This document shows positions 52,943 to 61,442 of a DNA stretch of 64,000 nt, piece by piece (position 1 is the stretch's first letter; every line of letters begins with the position of its first letter). The notes beneath the pieces were generated by a model, which ran no database searches, was not told the origin of the DNA, and saw only the letters and a list, made by a program, of their open reading frames with translations. The position numbers were made by a program, and so were the translations under genes. Location: assembly GCA_965267605.1 (NCBI GenBank), contig OZ254088.1, forward strand, positions 2,914,001-2,978,000, given 5' to 3'. The DNA is from G965267605 sp965267605 (lineage in GTDB: Bacteria > Bacteroidota > Bacteroidia > Flavobacteriales_E > Vicingaceae).

Positions 52943-54151
52943 TTATCTGCGTTTAGCTTCAATACGACCTGTGATACTTCTAAGCATGGCCAATATCACC
53001 GCTGCGATGGCCAGGACCACGCCCATGATATACCATGTATTATCGAACCCTACCGAGTCAACCAGGAACATTCCTGCCTTGTGACTAATCACATGAGCAA
53101 TGGAGAATGTCATGGTATAGAGTGCCATGTAGGCCCCGGGTTTGGATCCCGCCCTCGACATAGCATAAGCATTGAGGAACGGGAAGTTAAGTACCTCTCC
53201 AATCGTTAGTAATCCCATGCTGATCCACAATATGCCTACCCATGTAGACATGTTCAGTACAAGGAATCCTAACGAGAATAGTACGGTGCTCGCCACCAGA
53301 ATTCGGTAGATCGATACTCTCCTATCTTCAAGGTATTTGATGATAGGCATTTCAATAATGAATATGCCCAAGCCGTTCAACGCCAACAGCCAACCGATCT
53401 GATCCTCACTCAGGTGATGGGCATCGCGGTAGAACAACGGCACAGTCGAAAACAGTTGGATGAATGCAAAAGCAATCAATAGCATCGCAAAGAGGAACAC
53501 CAAGTATGGAGCATCCCGGTAGGGCGATCTCGGTGTCTCTTCCTCATCTGTAATCTCAGTAGTTTCCTGCTTGCGCTTTAAGGCAGCCATGGTTAGCAAC
53601 CCGGCTCCAATACATGTAAGTCCATCTACCCAAAACAGACCTCCATAGTTCATTGCCGCAATAATCCAACCACCCAAAGCAGGTCCAAAACTGAAGCCCA
53701 GGTTGATAGCCAACCTGATCAGCGACAAAGACCTTGTTCTGTTTTCTTTCTTGCTGTAAGCACCCAACGCCACAAACATGGCCGGACGGTAACAGTCGGC
53801 TACCACCAATAGTAGAAAGATCATGATACAGTTCCCTAGGAAGGTTGACATGAATTGCATTGCAATAAACATGGCGCCCGATACCAGCAAGCTTAACACC
53901 ATCACCCGATAGAAACCGATGGCGTCTGCCAGCTTACCGCCCAGCCAGGCACCAACTACTGAACCCAGTCCAAATGCGGTCATAATCCACCCCACCTGAT
54001 CGAGAGAGAAATCTCTATCGTCAGTTAGATAAAGGGACAAGAACGGAACCACCATGGTACCCGCCCTGTTCACTAAAGTGATCAAGGCGAGCAACCAAAT
54101 CTCACGACTTAGCCCTTTGAATGAATTGATATATGGCGTAATAAGAACCAT
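52943..54151 (-). CDS. MFS-family exporter, probable drug or metabolite efflux
   Basis: A 402-residue protein with twelve membrane helices in the major facilitator pattern. The loop 2-3 motif is GSVVGAWLGGKLADAIGFYR (GxLaDrxGrk) and the motif C-like GFSFGPALGGWIIA is near helix 5, a feature of drug:H+ antiporters. A cytoplasmic loop with acidic residues (TEITDEEETPRSP) sits between helices 6 and 7. Its ATG at 54151 lies 8 bases after a strong terminator, preceded by a small ORF that may regulate it (see 54,160-54,320). It is the last gene before the hairpin at 52.9 kb. Confidence 0.92.
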   Translation of the reverse strand: MVLITPYINSFKGLSREIWLLALITLVNRAGTMVVPFLSLYLTDDRDFSLDQVGWIMTAFGLGSVVGAWLGGKLADAIGFYRVMVLSLLVSGAMFIAMQFMSTFLGNCIMIFLLLVVADCYRPAMFVALGAYSKKENRTRSLSLIRLAINLGFSFGPALGGWIIAAMNYGGLFWVDGLTCIGAGLLTMAALKRKQETTEITDEEETPRSPYRDAPYLVFLFAMLLIAFAFIQLFSTVPLFYRDAHHLSEDQIGWLLALNGLGIFIIEMPIIKYLEDRRVSIYRILVASTVLFSLGFLVLNMSTWVGILWISMGLLTIGEVLNFPFLNAYAMSRAGSKPGAYMALYTMTFSIAHVISHKAGMFLVDSVGFDNTWYIMGVVLAIAAVILAMLRSITGRIEAKRR

Positions 54152-54159
54152 TTAAACAC

Positions 54160-54187
54160 AAAAAAACCCGGCCTTCTGGGCCGGGTT
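54160..54187 (-). terminator. Intrinsic terminator directly before the MFS start codon
   Basis: On the minus strand: AACCCGGCC (54187-54179), loop CAGAA (54178-54174), GGCCGGGTT (54173-54165), then a run of seven T (54166-54160), a textbook intrinsic terminator with a nine-base-pair GC-rich stem. It lies eight bases before the MFS ATG and about 150 bases after the rnr stop. As a plain end of rnr it would leave no room for an MFS promoter, so it is better explained as a controllable attenuator. Confidence 0.85.
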
Positions 54188-54218
54188 CGTTAGCAATCTA
54201 ATATCTGAATTAGCAGCA

Positions 54219-54293
54219 CTAATAACCCAGCCACGGTTGTGTATCCTTAAGGACAACCGTATACATTGACGGAATATTAGTTCTGTTCTTCAT
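54219..54293 (-). CDS. Candidate 24-residue leader peptide upstream of the MFS gene
   Basis: Reading frame starting ATG at 54293 and ending TAG at 54219-54221; it begins MKNRTNIPSM and ends QPWLGY. Upstream of the ATG is an A-rich sequence (GAAAACGAA), usual for Bacteroidota start sites, and 18 bases further up is a perfect -7 box. The last codons (TGG CTG GGT TAT) cover the segment GGCTGGGTT that can pair with the terminator's 5' arm. The ORF is too short to judge by composition, so it is called on its position and RNA structure. The alternative is a small RNA or the 3' untranslated region of rnr. Confidence 0.5.
   Translation of the reverse strand: MKNRTNIPSMYTVVLKDTQPWLGY
54224..54260 (-). 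promoter_or_regulatory. Stem-loop and antiterminator segment in the MFS leader
   Basis: ACGGTTGT (54260-54253) and ACAACCGT (54240-54233) form a perfect 8-bp stem with a 12-base loop in the leader ORF. The next nine bases, GGCTGGGTT (54232-54224), can pair with AACCCGGCC (54187-54179), the terminator's 5' arm, as nine pairs with one G-U. This alternative structure excludes the terminator. A ribosome reaching the ORF stop would cover GGCTGGGTT and allow termination; a ribosome stalled early would leave it free, giving read-through. Function is inferred from pairing alone. Confidence 0.55.
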
Positions 54294-54310
54294 TTCGTTT
54301 TCGTTGGGTA

Positions 54311-54318
54311 CAAAGCTA
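54311..54318 (-). promoter_or_regulatory. -7 box of a leader promoter (TAGCTTTG)
   Basis: On the minus strand TAGCTTTG is an exact TAnnTTTG match. It lies 17 bases upstream of the leader ATG at 54293, between the rnr stop and the leader ORF. No TTG is seen at the expected -33 distance, so the promoter is only partly consensus. It gives the leader and MFS gene a transcript start independent of rnr. Confidence 0.5.
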
Positions 54319-54341
54319 TATAAGAAAGTCTTACGTTGTTC

Positions 54342-56516
54342 TCATTCATCGAAAGAATCTACCAACACAAAGTCCAATTGTTTCTTAACGAGGTTCGCTT
54401 TTCGCACCAGGATCTGAACGCGATCGCCAATGCTGTATTCGGTTCCGTAACGTTTGCCAACGATCTTCATGCCTACCTCATCGAAGTAATAATAATCGTC
54501 ATCCATTTCTTTCATTCTGACAAACCCCTCGCACTTATTGTCGATGATCTCCACCCACATGCCATATTCTCCGACACCTGACACCACGCCCTTGAAGACA
54601 TGTCCGATCTTATCTGCCATGAATTCCACCTGCTTGTACTTGATGGATGCCCTTTCGGCTTCTGCTGCCAATCTCTCCCTTTCCGAGCAATGTTCACACT
54701 TGTTTTCCAGTGTCTTCGTCTTGCTTCTCTCCTTTCCCTCTGCGTACTGGGTTAGCAACCGGTGAATCATCATGTCTGGATACCTTCGGATGGGAGATGT
54801 GAAATGCGAATAATAGGAGAAGGCCAGCCCGTAATGACCAATGTTATCTGTGGTGTAGATAGCCTTGGCCATCGAACGTATAGCCAATTGCTCAATGGCG
54901 TTGAACTCCGGCTTCTCTTTGGTTTCGTCCATCAACTTGTTGATAGAAGCGGCCGTTTGCTTCGGGGTATCCACGTTGACCTTATAGCCTAAAGAGCGTA
55001 CGAAATTGGAGAAGTCTTGTAGTTTATCGGGGTTAGGTTCATCATGTACCCGGTAAACGAATGGTCTGATCTTCTTGCCCTTCTCCGGAGCACCAACATG
55101 ACTGGCTACCGTTTTGTTGGCCAACAACATGAACTCCTCAATGAGCTTGTTGGCATCCTTGGAAACCTTTACATACGTTCCGATAGGTGCACCTTTGCCG
55201 TCCAATTTGAACTTGATCTCCATCTTATCGAATGCAATACTCCCCTCAACAAACCTTTTGTTTCTAAGCTTCACGGCAAGTTCGTTCAATCGATTTACTT
55301 CTTCTGCCAGATCACCTTCCTTCTTCTCAATGCGTTCCTGAGCTTCATCGTATGTGAACCTGCGATCCGAGTGGATCACCGTTTTTCGGATCCTGTAGTT
55401 CTTTACTTGCGCCTCTTCGTCCAACTCAAAGATTACCGCATACGTCAATTTCGTTTCGTTCGGGCGTAACGAGCAAACCCCATTCGAGAGTTTTTCTGGG
55501 AGCATAGGTACAACCCGATCAACCAGATATACTGATGTTGCCCTGTTGAACGCCTCTTCATCCAGAGCCGTTCCAGCCTCCACATAGTGGGTAACATCCG
55601 CAATATGTACACCTACTTCAATATGTCCATTATCAAGATCTCTGATAGACAGTGCATCGTCAAAATCCTTGGCGTCATCTGGATCTATGGTAAAGGTGAG
55701 TACCTCCCTAAAATCTTCACGTTTGGCAATCTCCTCTTTGGTGATCTCTACTGGAATCTTGTCTGCCTCTGCCTCAATCTCATCCGGGAACCTGTTCGGC
55801 AGACCATATTCAGCCAGAATGGCATGCATTTCTGTTTCATTGTCGCCTGGATCTCCGAGTACTTCTATTATCTCTCCAACTGGATTGTCTCCGCGACTGC
55901 CCCAATCTGTAATCTTCACGATGGCCTTCTGGCCGGTTTCTGCACCTTCAAGTTTATCGATCGGAACATAAATGTCTACGGGAACCCGCCAATCATCCGG
56001 AACAAGGAAGGCATGTTTCTGAACCTTTTCGATGATCCCTACAAACTGGTCTCGTTTTCTTTCCAGCACCTCAACTACCTCGCCACTGGGTTGCCCGGCC
56101 CGACCCTTCTCTTTAACATGTACACGCACCGTATCACCGTGAAAGGCATTACCTAAATGGCGTTGCGAAACAAATACATCTTCATCTGACTCTTCGGAAA
56201 TGATGTAGGCCGATCCTGAATTCAACACTTGTACCCGTCCTATGATATCTACGCGGGTGCTGTGAATTTGGTACTTACCTCTGGAAACTTCCTTGATCAG
56301 TCCATCTCTTGCCAGATCATCCAGGAGTCCGAAAATTACCCTGCGCTGATCACTGTCTTTGATGTTCAACTGTGCGGAAACCTGCTTGTAGTTAAGCGGT
56401 CTGTTTCCTGCTTCATGAAATACTTCGATGATGGCGCGCCTGAATACTTGCTTGAGTTTGCCTCCCCCGCGCTTTTTCTTACCAGATGGGTTTTTCTTCT
56501 TCTTTTTCTTGGACAT
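54342..56516 (-). CDS. rnr: Ribonuclease R
   Basis: 3'-to-5' exoribonuclease of the RNB family, 724 residues. N-terminal Lys-rich tail (KKKKKKNPSGKKKRGGG), two cold-shock/OB domains (about 65-220), the RNB catalytic core whose metal site reads TIDPDDAKDFDDALS (residues about 274-286), and a C-terminal S1 domain (HVFKGVVSGVGEYGMWVE). It helps degrade structured RNA and in other bacteria works with trans-translation. The gene end is about 190 bases upstream of the MFS start. Confidence 0.96.
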   Translation of the reverse strand: MSKKKKKKNPSGKKKRGGGKLKQVFRRAIIEVFHEAGNRPLNYKQVSAQLNIKDSDQRRVIFGLLDDLARDGLIKEVSRGKYQIHSTRVDIIGRVQVLNSGSAYIISEESDEDVFVSQRHLGNAFHGDTVRVHVKEKGRAGQPSGEVVEVLERKRDQFVGIIEKVQKHAFLVPDDWRVPVDIYVPIDKLEGAETGQKAIVKITDWGSRGDNPVGEIIEVLGDPGDNETEMHAILAEYGLPNRFPDEIEAEADKIPVEITKEEIAKREDFREVLTFTIDPDDAKDFDDALSIRDLDNGHIEVGVHIADVTHYVEAGTALDEEAFNRATSVYLVDRVVPMLPEKLSNGVCSLRPNETKLTYAVIFELDEEAQVKNYRIRKTVIHSDRRFTYDEAQERIEKKEGDLAEEVNRLNELAVKLRNKRFVEGSIAFDKMEIKFKLDGKGAPIGTYVKVSKDANKLIEEFMLLANKTVASHVGAPEKGKKIRPFVYRVHDEPNPDKLQDFSNFVRSLGYKVNVDTPKQTAASINKLMDETKEKPEFNAIEQLAIRSMAKAIYTTDNIGHYGLAFSYYSHFTSPIRRYPDMMIHRLLTQYAEGKERSKTKTLENKCEHCSERERLAAEAERASIKYKQVEFMADKIGHVFKGVVSGVGEYGMWVEIIDNKCEGFVRMKEMDDDYYYFDEVGMKIVGKRYGTEYSIGDRVQILVRKANLVKKQLDFVLVDSFDE

Positions 56517-56556
56517 TAGGCCCTTGGAATCGGGCTCAAGTTAGGCAATAAATCCG

Positions 56557-57234
56557 TCAATTTTTGATCAGATCGTATCTGCCAATCTCGCCAGATTTGA
56601 GCTGTAACTGAACGATATACCTACCCGCACTGAACCGGGATACATCCACGATTCCAGCGCTGATCTCTTCGGTTACCAACCGCCCATTGATGTCGTAAAT
56701 TCTTACCCGTTCAACAGCAATGTCAGGTCGCTTTACCCGGATATTCACACGGTGAGATGCGGGCACAGGAAAGAGATCCACGCTGTTGAACACTTCCGGG
56801 TTTTCATAAACAAAGCTGCCGATCTGAACCCAGAAGGTATCGATGAAGCTATCTACACCATTGATAGGCCAAATAACAACGATGTTGCCTTGCGATTGTG
56901 TAGTGATGCCTGGAGATGAATAAGGGAAGATGCTCAGGGGGAAGCTGATGGTGTCGTTTGGAATCAGAGGGCTTACCGAAGGAACCGTAAAACTATCCAA
57001 CTGGAAAATATTGAAGCCCGCTCCTGTGTCTATCTCAGTTTGAAGCGACACAGTGCCGGTGAAATTCTGGTTACCCTTGTTCACTATTGTTACTCGATAC
57101 TTCGCTGTATCGGTAACCAATACCTGCTTATTGAAGTTGGCTACCGGTGTAGGAGGATTCAACCCAATTAATGGTTGTGCCTTCATTGCCAAAGCCCCAA
57201 CCAGCAAAGCCGCTAGTGTCAAAAATCTTTTCAT
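56557..57234 (-). CDS. Secreted T9SS protein with C-terminal sorting domain
   Basis: About 225 residues from the ATG at 57234 (MKRFLTLAALLVGALAMKAQ, signal peptide). The central part is an Ig/fibronectin-like beta domain (VTIVNKGNQNFTGTVSLQTE) typical of CARDB-type repeats. The end has the sorting domain (VDLFPVPASHRVNIRVKR ... SGEIGRYDLIKN). The longer frame to 57255 adds residues without an export signal. It is divergent from the TPR-like gene at 57.3 kb. Confidence 0.8.
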   Translation of the reverse strand: MKRFLTLAALLVGALAMKAQPLIGLNPPTPVANFNKQVLVTDTAKYRVTIVNKGNQNFTGTVSLQTEIDTGAGFNIFQLDSFTVPSVSPLIPNDTISFPLSIFPYSSPGITTQSQGNIVVIWPINGVDSFIDTFWVQIGSFVYENPEVFNSVDLFPVPASHRVNIRVKRPDIAVERVRIYDINGRLVTEEISAGIVDVSRFSAGRYIVQLQLKSGEIGRYDLIKN

Positions 57235-57319
57235 AGCCCAAGCTGTTTGATTCAAAATAACACATTAAATGGACGGGAGTCTACAAAAACTTGTAACTTT
57301 CTTACGCATTCAAAAGGAC

Positions 57320-58789
57320 ATGAACGACCTTACGGAACTTGTTGGCATACTGAACAAAGAAGAGGCACGGTCACTTAAGATTTACCTCAATAGAACCAAT
57401 GCCACCGGTGAAAGAAAAGACGAACACCTGTTCGATGCCATCCGTAAGCAATACCCCGAATACAATGAGGCGGAGGTCTTCGAAGCGTTGTACGGAAAGG
57501 CGGGAAACAAGAACGCCTTGTACCGACTGAAGAACCGGTTACAGAATGAGATCAATAAGAGCCTAACCATTCAGTACTACGACCAGTCAGACTACTCCAA
57601 TATCTTACATCACATTCTACTGGCAAGGATCTTCCTTCGCAAGAATGCTTATAAGGTCTCCTTTCGTTATTTGAAGAAAGCAGAGCGAAAGGCCCTGAAG
57701 AGTGAGAACCTTCACCTATTGGATCTGATCTACAATCACCAGATCAGACTGTCGCACGAAACACTATTAGTGGATCCTGCCGAGTACATCGAAAAGCGTA
57801 AGCAAAACAGAAGGCAGTTGCAACAGCTACAGGAGATGGATGACATTCTGGCCATGCTCATCTATCGGATCAAGTCTTCACAGAACTTTGGAGAGAAGGA
57901 CGATGAAGTTTCCAAAGTGTTAACACAGATCGTAGAACAGTTGGGAGAATCGGACCAGGTGTTTAATTCCCCCCAATTGAAATTCAGGGTATACCAGGCG
58001 GTAAGCAGACTATTGCTCCAACAGAATAATTTCCAGGCGCTGGAAAACTATCTCAGAGAAACATATCCTGCCTTCAACAGCATTGGATTCTTTACACGAG
58101 ATAATCATGAGACCAAGCTTCAAATGCTTACCTACCTGGTGAATGCCTGCTTCAAGAACAATAGAATTCAGGATTCCCTTCAGTATGCTGAAGAGCTTCA
58201 CAAGGCAATGAGGGAGCACAACAAGCTGTTGTACGATAAATACCTGTTCTTCTATTACAATTCTCTGGTGATCAATTACTCTGAGATCGACAAACGCAAG
58301 GCGATCCGGATACTGGAAGAGGCCAGAGATCACAAGACGATCCAAAAACTCCCGGTTTATAATGTATTCGTAAATCTGAATCTTGGTGTACTCCACTTCG
58401 ATACACACGATTACAAAATGGCGCTAAAGAATGTGGTTAATCTGAAGATGGAAGAAAGCTTTGCGGGTCTGGATGAGGCCTTCCGGATGAAGATCAACAT
58501 CATGGAACTAATGATTCGGTATGAACTCAAGGATTTCGACTTCCTGGATTACCAGATAGATCAGGTGAAGAAAGACCATGGCAAACTGCTCAATGGCAGA
58601 AGCTTTAAACGTGACAAGGAATTCTGCAGCATACTGAACACACTGATTGACCTCAATGCGGATTCCAAAGCAAAGGCAAAGAAACAGATCGAGAAATTCG
58701 TGTCGACCTACGAAGGCCAGCCACAAGAATCAGATATTCTTAACTACGAGAATTGGTTGAAGCAACAGCTAGAGCAATCATTCCGCTAA
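57320..58789 (+). CDS. Uncharacterised helical-repeat (TPR-like) protein
   Basis: About 489 residues with no signal peptide. Almost all helical, with repeated Tyr/Leu-rich pairs of helices (SNILHHILLARIFLRKNAYK, YKMALKNVVNLKMEESFAGL), suggestive of a TPR-like superhelix. Many such Bacteroidota proteins are unassigned. I place the start at the ATG at 57320, which is preceded by AAAAGGAC; an earlier ATG at 57269 adds 17 residues. A TAACTTTC box lies at 57294-57301. It ends convergent with a lipoprotein gene, overlapping by 12 bases. Confidence 0.7.
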   Translation: MNDLTELVGILNKEEARSLKIYLNRTNATGERKDEHLFDAIRKQYPEYNEAEVFEALYGKAGNKNALYRLKNRLQNEINKSLTIQYYDQSDYSNILHHILLARIFLRKNAYKVSFRYLKKAERKALKSENLHLLDLIYNHQIRLSHETLLVDPAEYIEKRKQNRRQLQQLQEMDDILAMLIYRIKSSQNFGEKDDEVSKVLTQIVEQLGESDQVFNSPQLKFRVYQAVSRLLLQQNNFQALENYLRETYPAFNSIGFFTRDNHETKLQMLTYLVNACFKNNRIQDSLQYAEELHKAMREHNKLLYDKYLFFYYNSLVINYSEIDKRKAIRILEEARDHKTIQKLPVYNVFVNLNLGVLHFDTHDYKMALKNVVNLKMEESFAGLDEAFRMKINIMELMIRYELKDFDFLDYQIDQVKKDHGKLLNGRSFKRDKEFCSILNTLIDLNADSKAKAKKQIEKFVSTYEGQPQESDILNYENWLKQQLEQSFR

Positions 58790-59194
58790 GCCCCACAGCT
58801 TACCGTGCATTTTGGTGATCCACTCCGGAACGGTTACACCCTCATGCCATTTGTAAAGCACGGTTCCTTTGGGCGACTTGAACTGTAGGTAGTTGGTAAA
58901 GTTCCCTGGCTGGTCCATTTTCACTTCCATGTACTTATTGTTGACGGCAAAAGTCATTTGTTCTTTAACAATTGCTTTGTCTATCATCTTCAATCCTTTA
59001 CCCACTTTTCCCAACTCCTCAGATGAAGTAACCTTACCTGCCTGGTCGAAAGCATAGTAGGTGTACATACCCGTAAAGCCACCGCCACGGCCAACAGATA
59101 TTGTATACGTTTCAGGAAGTTGTACGGTTGGTTCTGTAGACTTGCATCCCACAAGAGCCGCTAACAATATGAGCGGCATCGCCCATCTAATCAT
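58778..59194 (-). CDS. Small uncharacterised lipoprotein
   Basis: A 138-residue lipoprotein with signal LILLAALVGCKSTE. The remainder is beta-rich with a Gly-rich start (SVGRGGGFTGMYTYYAF) and ends PEWITKMHGKLWGLAE. It has the look of small proteins found with thioredoxin-like gene pairs, but no family is recognised. Its ATG overlaps the stop of the TlpA-type gene by four bases, so it shares that transcript. Confidence 0.72.
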   Translation of the reverse strand: MIRWAMPLILLAALVGCKSTEPTVQLPETYTISVGRGGGFTGMYTYYAFDQAGKVTSSEELGKVGKGLKMIDKAIVKEQMTFAVNNKYMEVKMDQPGNFTNYLQFKSPKGTVLYKWHEGVTVPEWITKMHGKLWGLAE

Positions 59195-60606
59195 AGATAC
59201 TTTTTAAGTTCTTCAGCAACATTTGGCCAACTCGGTCTGGCCGCATTCGTATTTACAATCTTACCGGTTTTATCAACAATCATGTATCTCGGAATTCCTC
59301 GAATTCCAAACCTCGACATGAATTCTGCCGCCAATTGCCTGGAGCAGTAATAGTGCTTACCTGTGATCTGCAATTGCTTTACAGCTTTCTCCCACTTCGG
59401 CTTCTGATCGTTCACATCAAGAAACAAGAACACGATGTCTTCATTGTCTTTAAATTCCTTCTGAAGTTTAAGCGAGTGTGGCATTTCACGCTTACATGGT
59501 CCACACCAGCTTGCCCACACGTCTACATAAACAACCTTGCCCTTGAACTGAGCTAGCAACTCCTCCAGCTTCTTGTAATCCCCATCTACAAACTCAGTAC
59601 CGTCAGCAAATGGTTTGTTCTTTTCTGCAATGTAGTTGTCGTACCTGTCAACAATTGCTTTCCGATACTTCTCGTTGGTAACATCTTTCTTAAAGCGTGG
59701 AATGATCGAATCCATCAGGAAGTCCCACTTGTTGTGCACCACCGTGTAAGCTGTACTTGAAAGGAAAATGTCTCTTCCCTCTCCCTTGAGTTCCTTGCTA
59801 CCCAACTCGTACATTTCCAACATGAAGTACTTGTCAGTAATCTGAGTGATATTCTTCTCCTTCATGTACCTGAACTGATAGAACTGCTTTACCGCATCAT
59901 GGTAGTTGATGGAAAGTCGCCCGGCATCCTCATCCTGTAGATTCACCTTTGACATGAAGGGGAAATTCTCATCTGTATATGGTTTCTTTAACTGCAGCCC
60001 TAATTGAAAACAATTCTTCACCGAAGCGTAAGTAAGATCTGCCTTCATTGCTGCAACAAAATCATTCGAAAGCTTCTGCTTTTTCTTGTTCTTATCCAGG
60101 TATTTGCATCGCTCATCCTCGAATGCATCCACGATCTTCAAGTAATCGGGATATTTAATCTCTCCTGACATCACCTTCTGACGGTCTGCACCATATACCT
60201 TCTGGTTCTGATCATTAAACTGATCGGTGAATGCCTTGATGAAGTTGTTGGTGTTCGCCCCTTGTCCTTCAAATGTGAGGGTATTCCTAAAATCATCACC
60301 GGAGAATTTCATCGTCATGTTGGTCCCCTCCTCAAGAAAGAGTTGCTGAACATCCGGACCTACTTTGACAAATACATTGGAAGGTTTGTCTACACCCATA
60401 ATCATGTCTGCACTGCCACCGCCTAGGTTAACCACATATGGCTGTCGCGTAGGTTGCCCTGTAACCGGGTCACTCAGAAAATAAACGGTTACCTGTTTCA
60501 CTGTTGCCTTTTCATCAACCACCTTGATGGTAACCTGAAATGCCCACAAACACTGAGTTACAGTTAACAATAGTATCGCGAGTAAAGATCTTCTCATGCT
60601 AGTCAT
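59191..60606 (-). CDS. TlpA/ResA-type thioredoxin with a long N-terminal domain
   Basis: A 471-residue exported protein: signal peptide (LLAILLLTVTQCLWAFQ), an N-terminal domain of about 330 residues (beta-sandwich then helical) and a C-terminal thioredoxin domain with the active site WASWCGPCKREMP (about residues 362-374). The redox motif CGPC is usual for membrane-side disulfide reductases. This architecture is common in Bacteroidota and is generally exported. Overlaps the small lipoprotein by four bases. Divergent from the TonB gene. Confidence 0.88.
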   Translation of the reverse strand: MTSMRRSLLAILLLTVTQCLWAFQVTIKVVDEKATVKQVTVYFLSDPVTGQPTRQPYVVNLGGGSADMIMGVDKPSNVFVKVGPDVQQLFLEEGTNMTMKFSGDDFRNTLTFEGQGANTNNFIKAFTDQFNDQNQKVYGADRQKVMSGEIKYPDYLKIVDAFEDERCKYLDKNKKKQKLSNDFVAAMKADLTYASVKNCFQLGLQLKKPYTDENFPFMSKVNLQDEDAGRLSINYHDAVKQFYQFRYMKEKNITQITDKYFMLEMYELGSKELKGEGRDIFLSSTAYTVVHNKWDFLMDSIIPRFKKDVTNEKYRKAIVDRYDNYIAEKNKPFADGTEFVDGDYKKLEELLAQFKGKVVYVDVWASWCGPCKREMPHSLKLQKEFKDNEDIVFLFLDVNDQKPKWEKAVKQLQITGKHYYCSRQLAAEFMSRFGIRGIPRYMIVDKTGKIVNTNAARPSWPNVAEELKKYL

Positions 60607-60657
60607 TTATGAAATAACCATGCCAGCTGCATCTTAATTGCACAAAACACAATCAAA

Positions 60658-61383
60658 ATGACGGCAGAACGAACATCTAAATTAGGAAAATTGATCCACC
60701 CAAATTGGCTGTTGGGTGTGGTCATCGCATGTTCCTTAACACTTATCTCCTTTGAATGGAAATTTATGGTAGGTGATGTGAAAGAACTAACAATGGAAGA
60801 TCCATTTGACGGAGACAAGATTGAAATTCCCATTACCAGGCAAATTGAAAAGGTAGACAAGCCAAAGACGATTAAGGTTCGGTTGAACCCTGAAAAGTTT
60901 GTCCTAAAGGATGACTTTGAGGACGAAAAAGACTCAGACGATGACTGGATGGACGACCTGGATGGTGATGATTTGTTCTCTGATGGCGACTGGTGGGATG
61001 ACGAAGAGGAAGATGATGAGATCATTCCGTGGAATCTGGTAGAAAAAATGCCTTACATCAAAGGATGTGATTTTGATAGCGACAAGAAGAAAAGCAAGTG
61101 TACACTTGAGAAGATATACAAGCGCCTTGGAGAAAAGGTAAAGTATCCTGATCATCTGAGAGAACAGGGAATTGAGGGTAAGGTAATGATGAAATTCACA
61201 GTTGACGCTACAGGTCAAGTAGTTGATATTCAACCATTAAACAAGGCACATAAAGCATTTATAAGGGAAGCAGAAAAGGGTGTGAGTTCCCTCCCGGAGT
61301 TCATTCCTGCCGAGCAAATGGGCAAGGCCGTTTCTGTTGTTTACACCCTTCCGATAGAATTTTCGCAGAACAAGCGTAAATAG
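60658..61383 (+). CDS. TonB-family energy transducer with an acidic linker
   Basis: A 241-residue protein anchored by one N-terminal helix (WLLGVVIACSLTLISFEW). Instead of the usual Pro-rich spacer the periplasmic part contains a long acidic stretch, for example DDDWMDDLDGDDLFSDGDWW (residues about 100-120). The C-terminal TonB domain reads GIEGKVMMKFTVDATGQVVDI and ends VSVVYTLPIEF. It should pass proton-motive energy to outer-membrane receptors. Single gene; no ExbB/ExbD here. A terminator follows. Confidence 0.88.
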   Translation: MTAERTSKLGKLIHPNWLLGVVIACSLTLISFEWKFMVGDVKELTMEDPFDGDKIEIPITRQIEKVDKPKTIKVRLNPEKFVLKDDFEDEKDSDDDWMDDLDGDDLFSDGDWWDDEEEDDEIIPWNLVEKMPYIKGCDFDSDKKKSKCTLEKIYKRLGEKVKYPDHLREQGIEGKVMMKFTVDATGQVVDIQPLNKAHKAFIREAEKGVSSLPEFIPAEQMGKAVSVVYTLPIEFSQNKRK

Positions 61384-61409
61384 ACTCTCTACATAGCGTT
61401 GTGCGTTCA

Positions 61410-61442
61410 AAGCCCGTTGGTATTGATTAATCCAACGGGCTT
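61410..61442 (+). terminator. Intrinsic terminator after the TonB gene
   Basis: AAGCCCGTTGG (61410-61420) pairs with CCAACGGGCTT (61432-61442) in an 11-base-pair stem with an 11-base loop, 26 bases after the TonB stop. The T-run that follows is short (GCTTACATTTG), so termination may be partial. The stem overlaps the -33 element of the next promoter. Confidence 0.8.

Noticed and set aside
54160..54341. The rnr-MFS gap read simply as the rnr 3' untranslated region
   Set aside because: Kept only as the alternative: the exact TAnnTTTG box, the ORF and the competing pairing with the terminator arm are better explained by a leader of the MFS gene.
60603..61025. 140-codon Ser-rich minus-strand frame opposite the TonB gene
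   Set aside because: Its Ser runs are the complement of the acidic GAT/GAC/GAA codons of the TonB linker, not a real protein.
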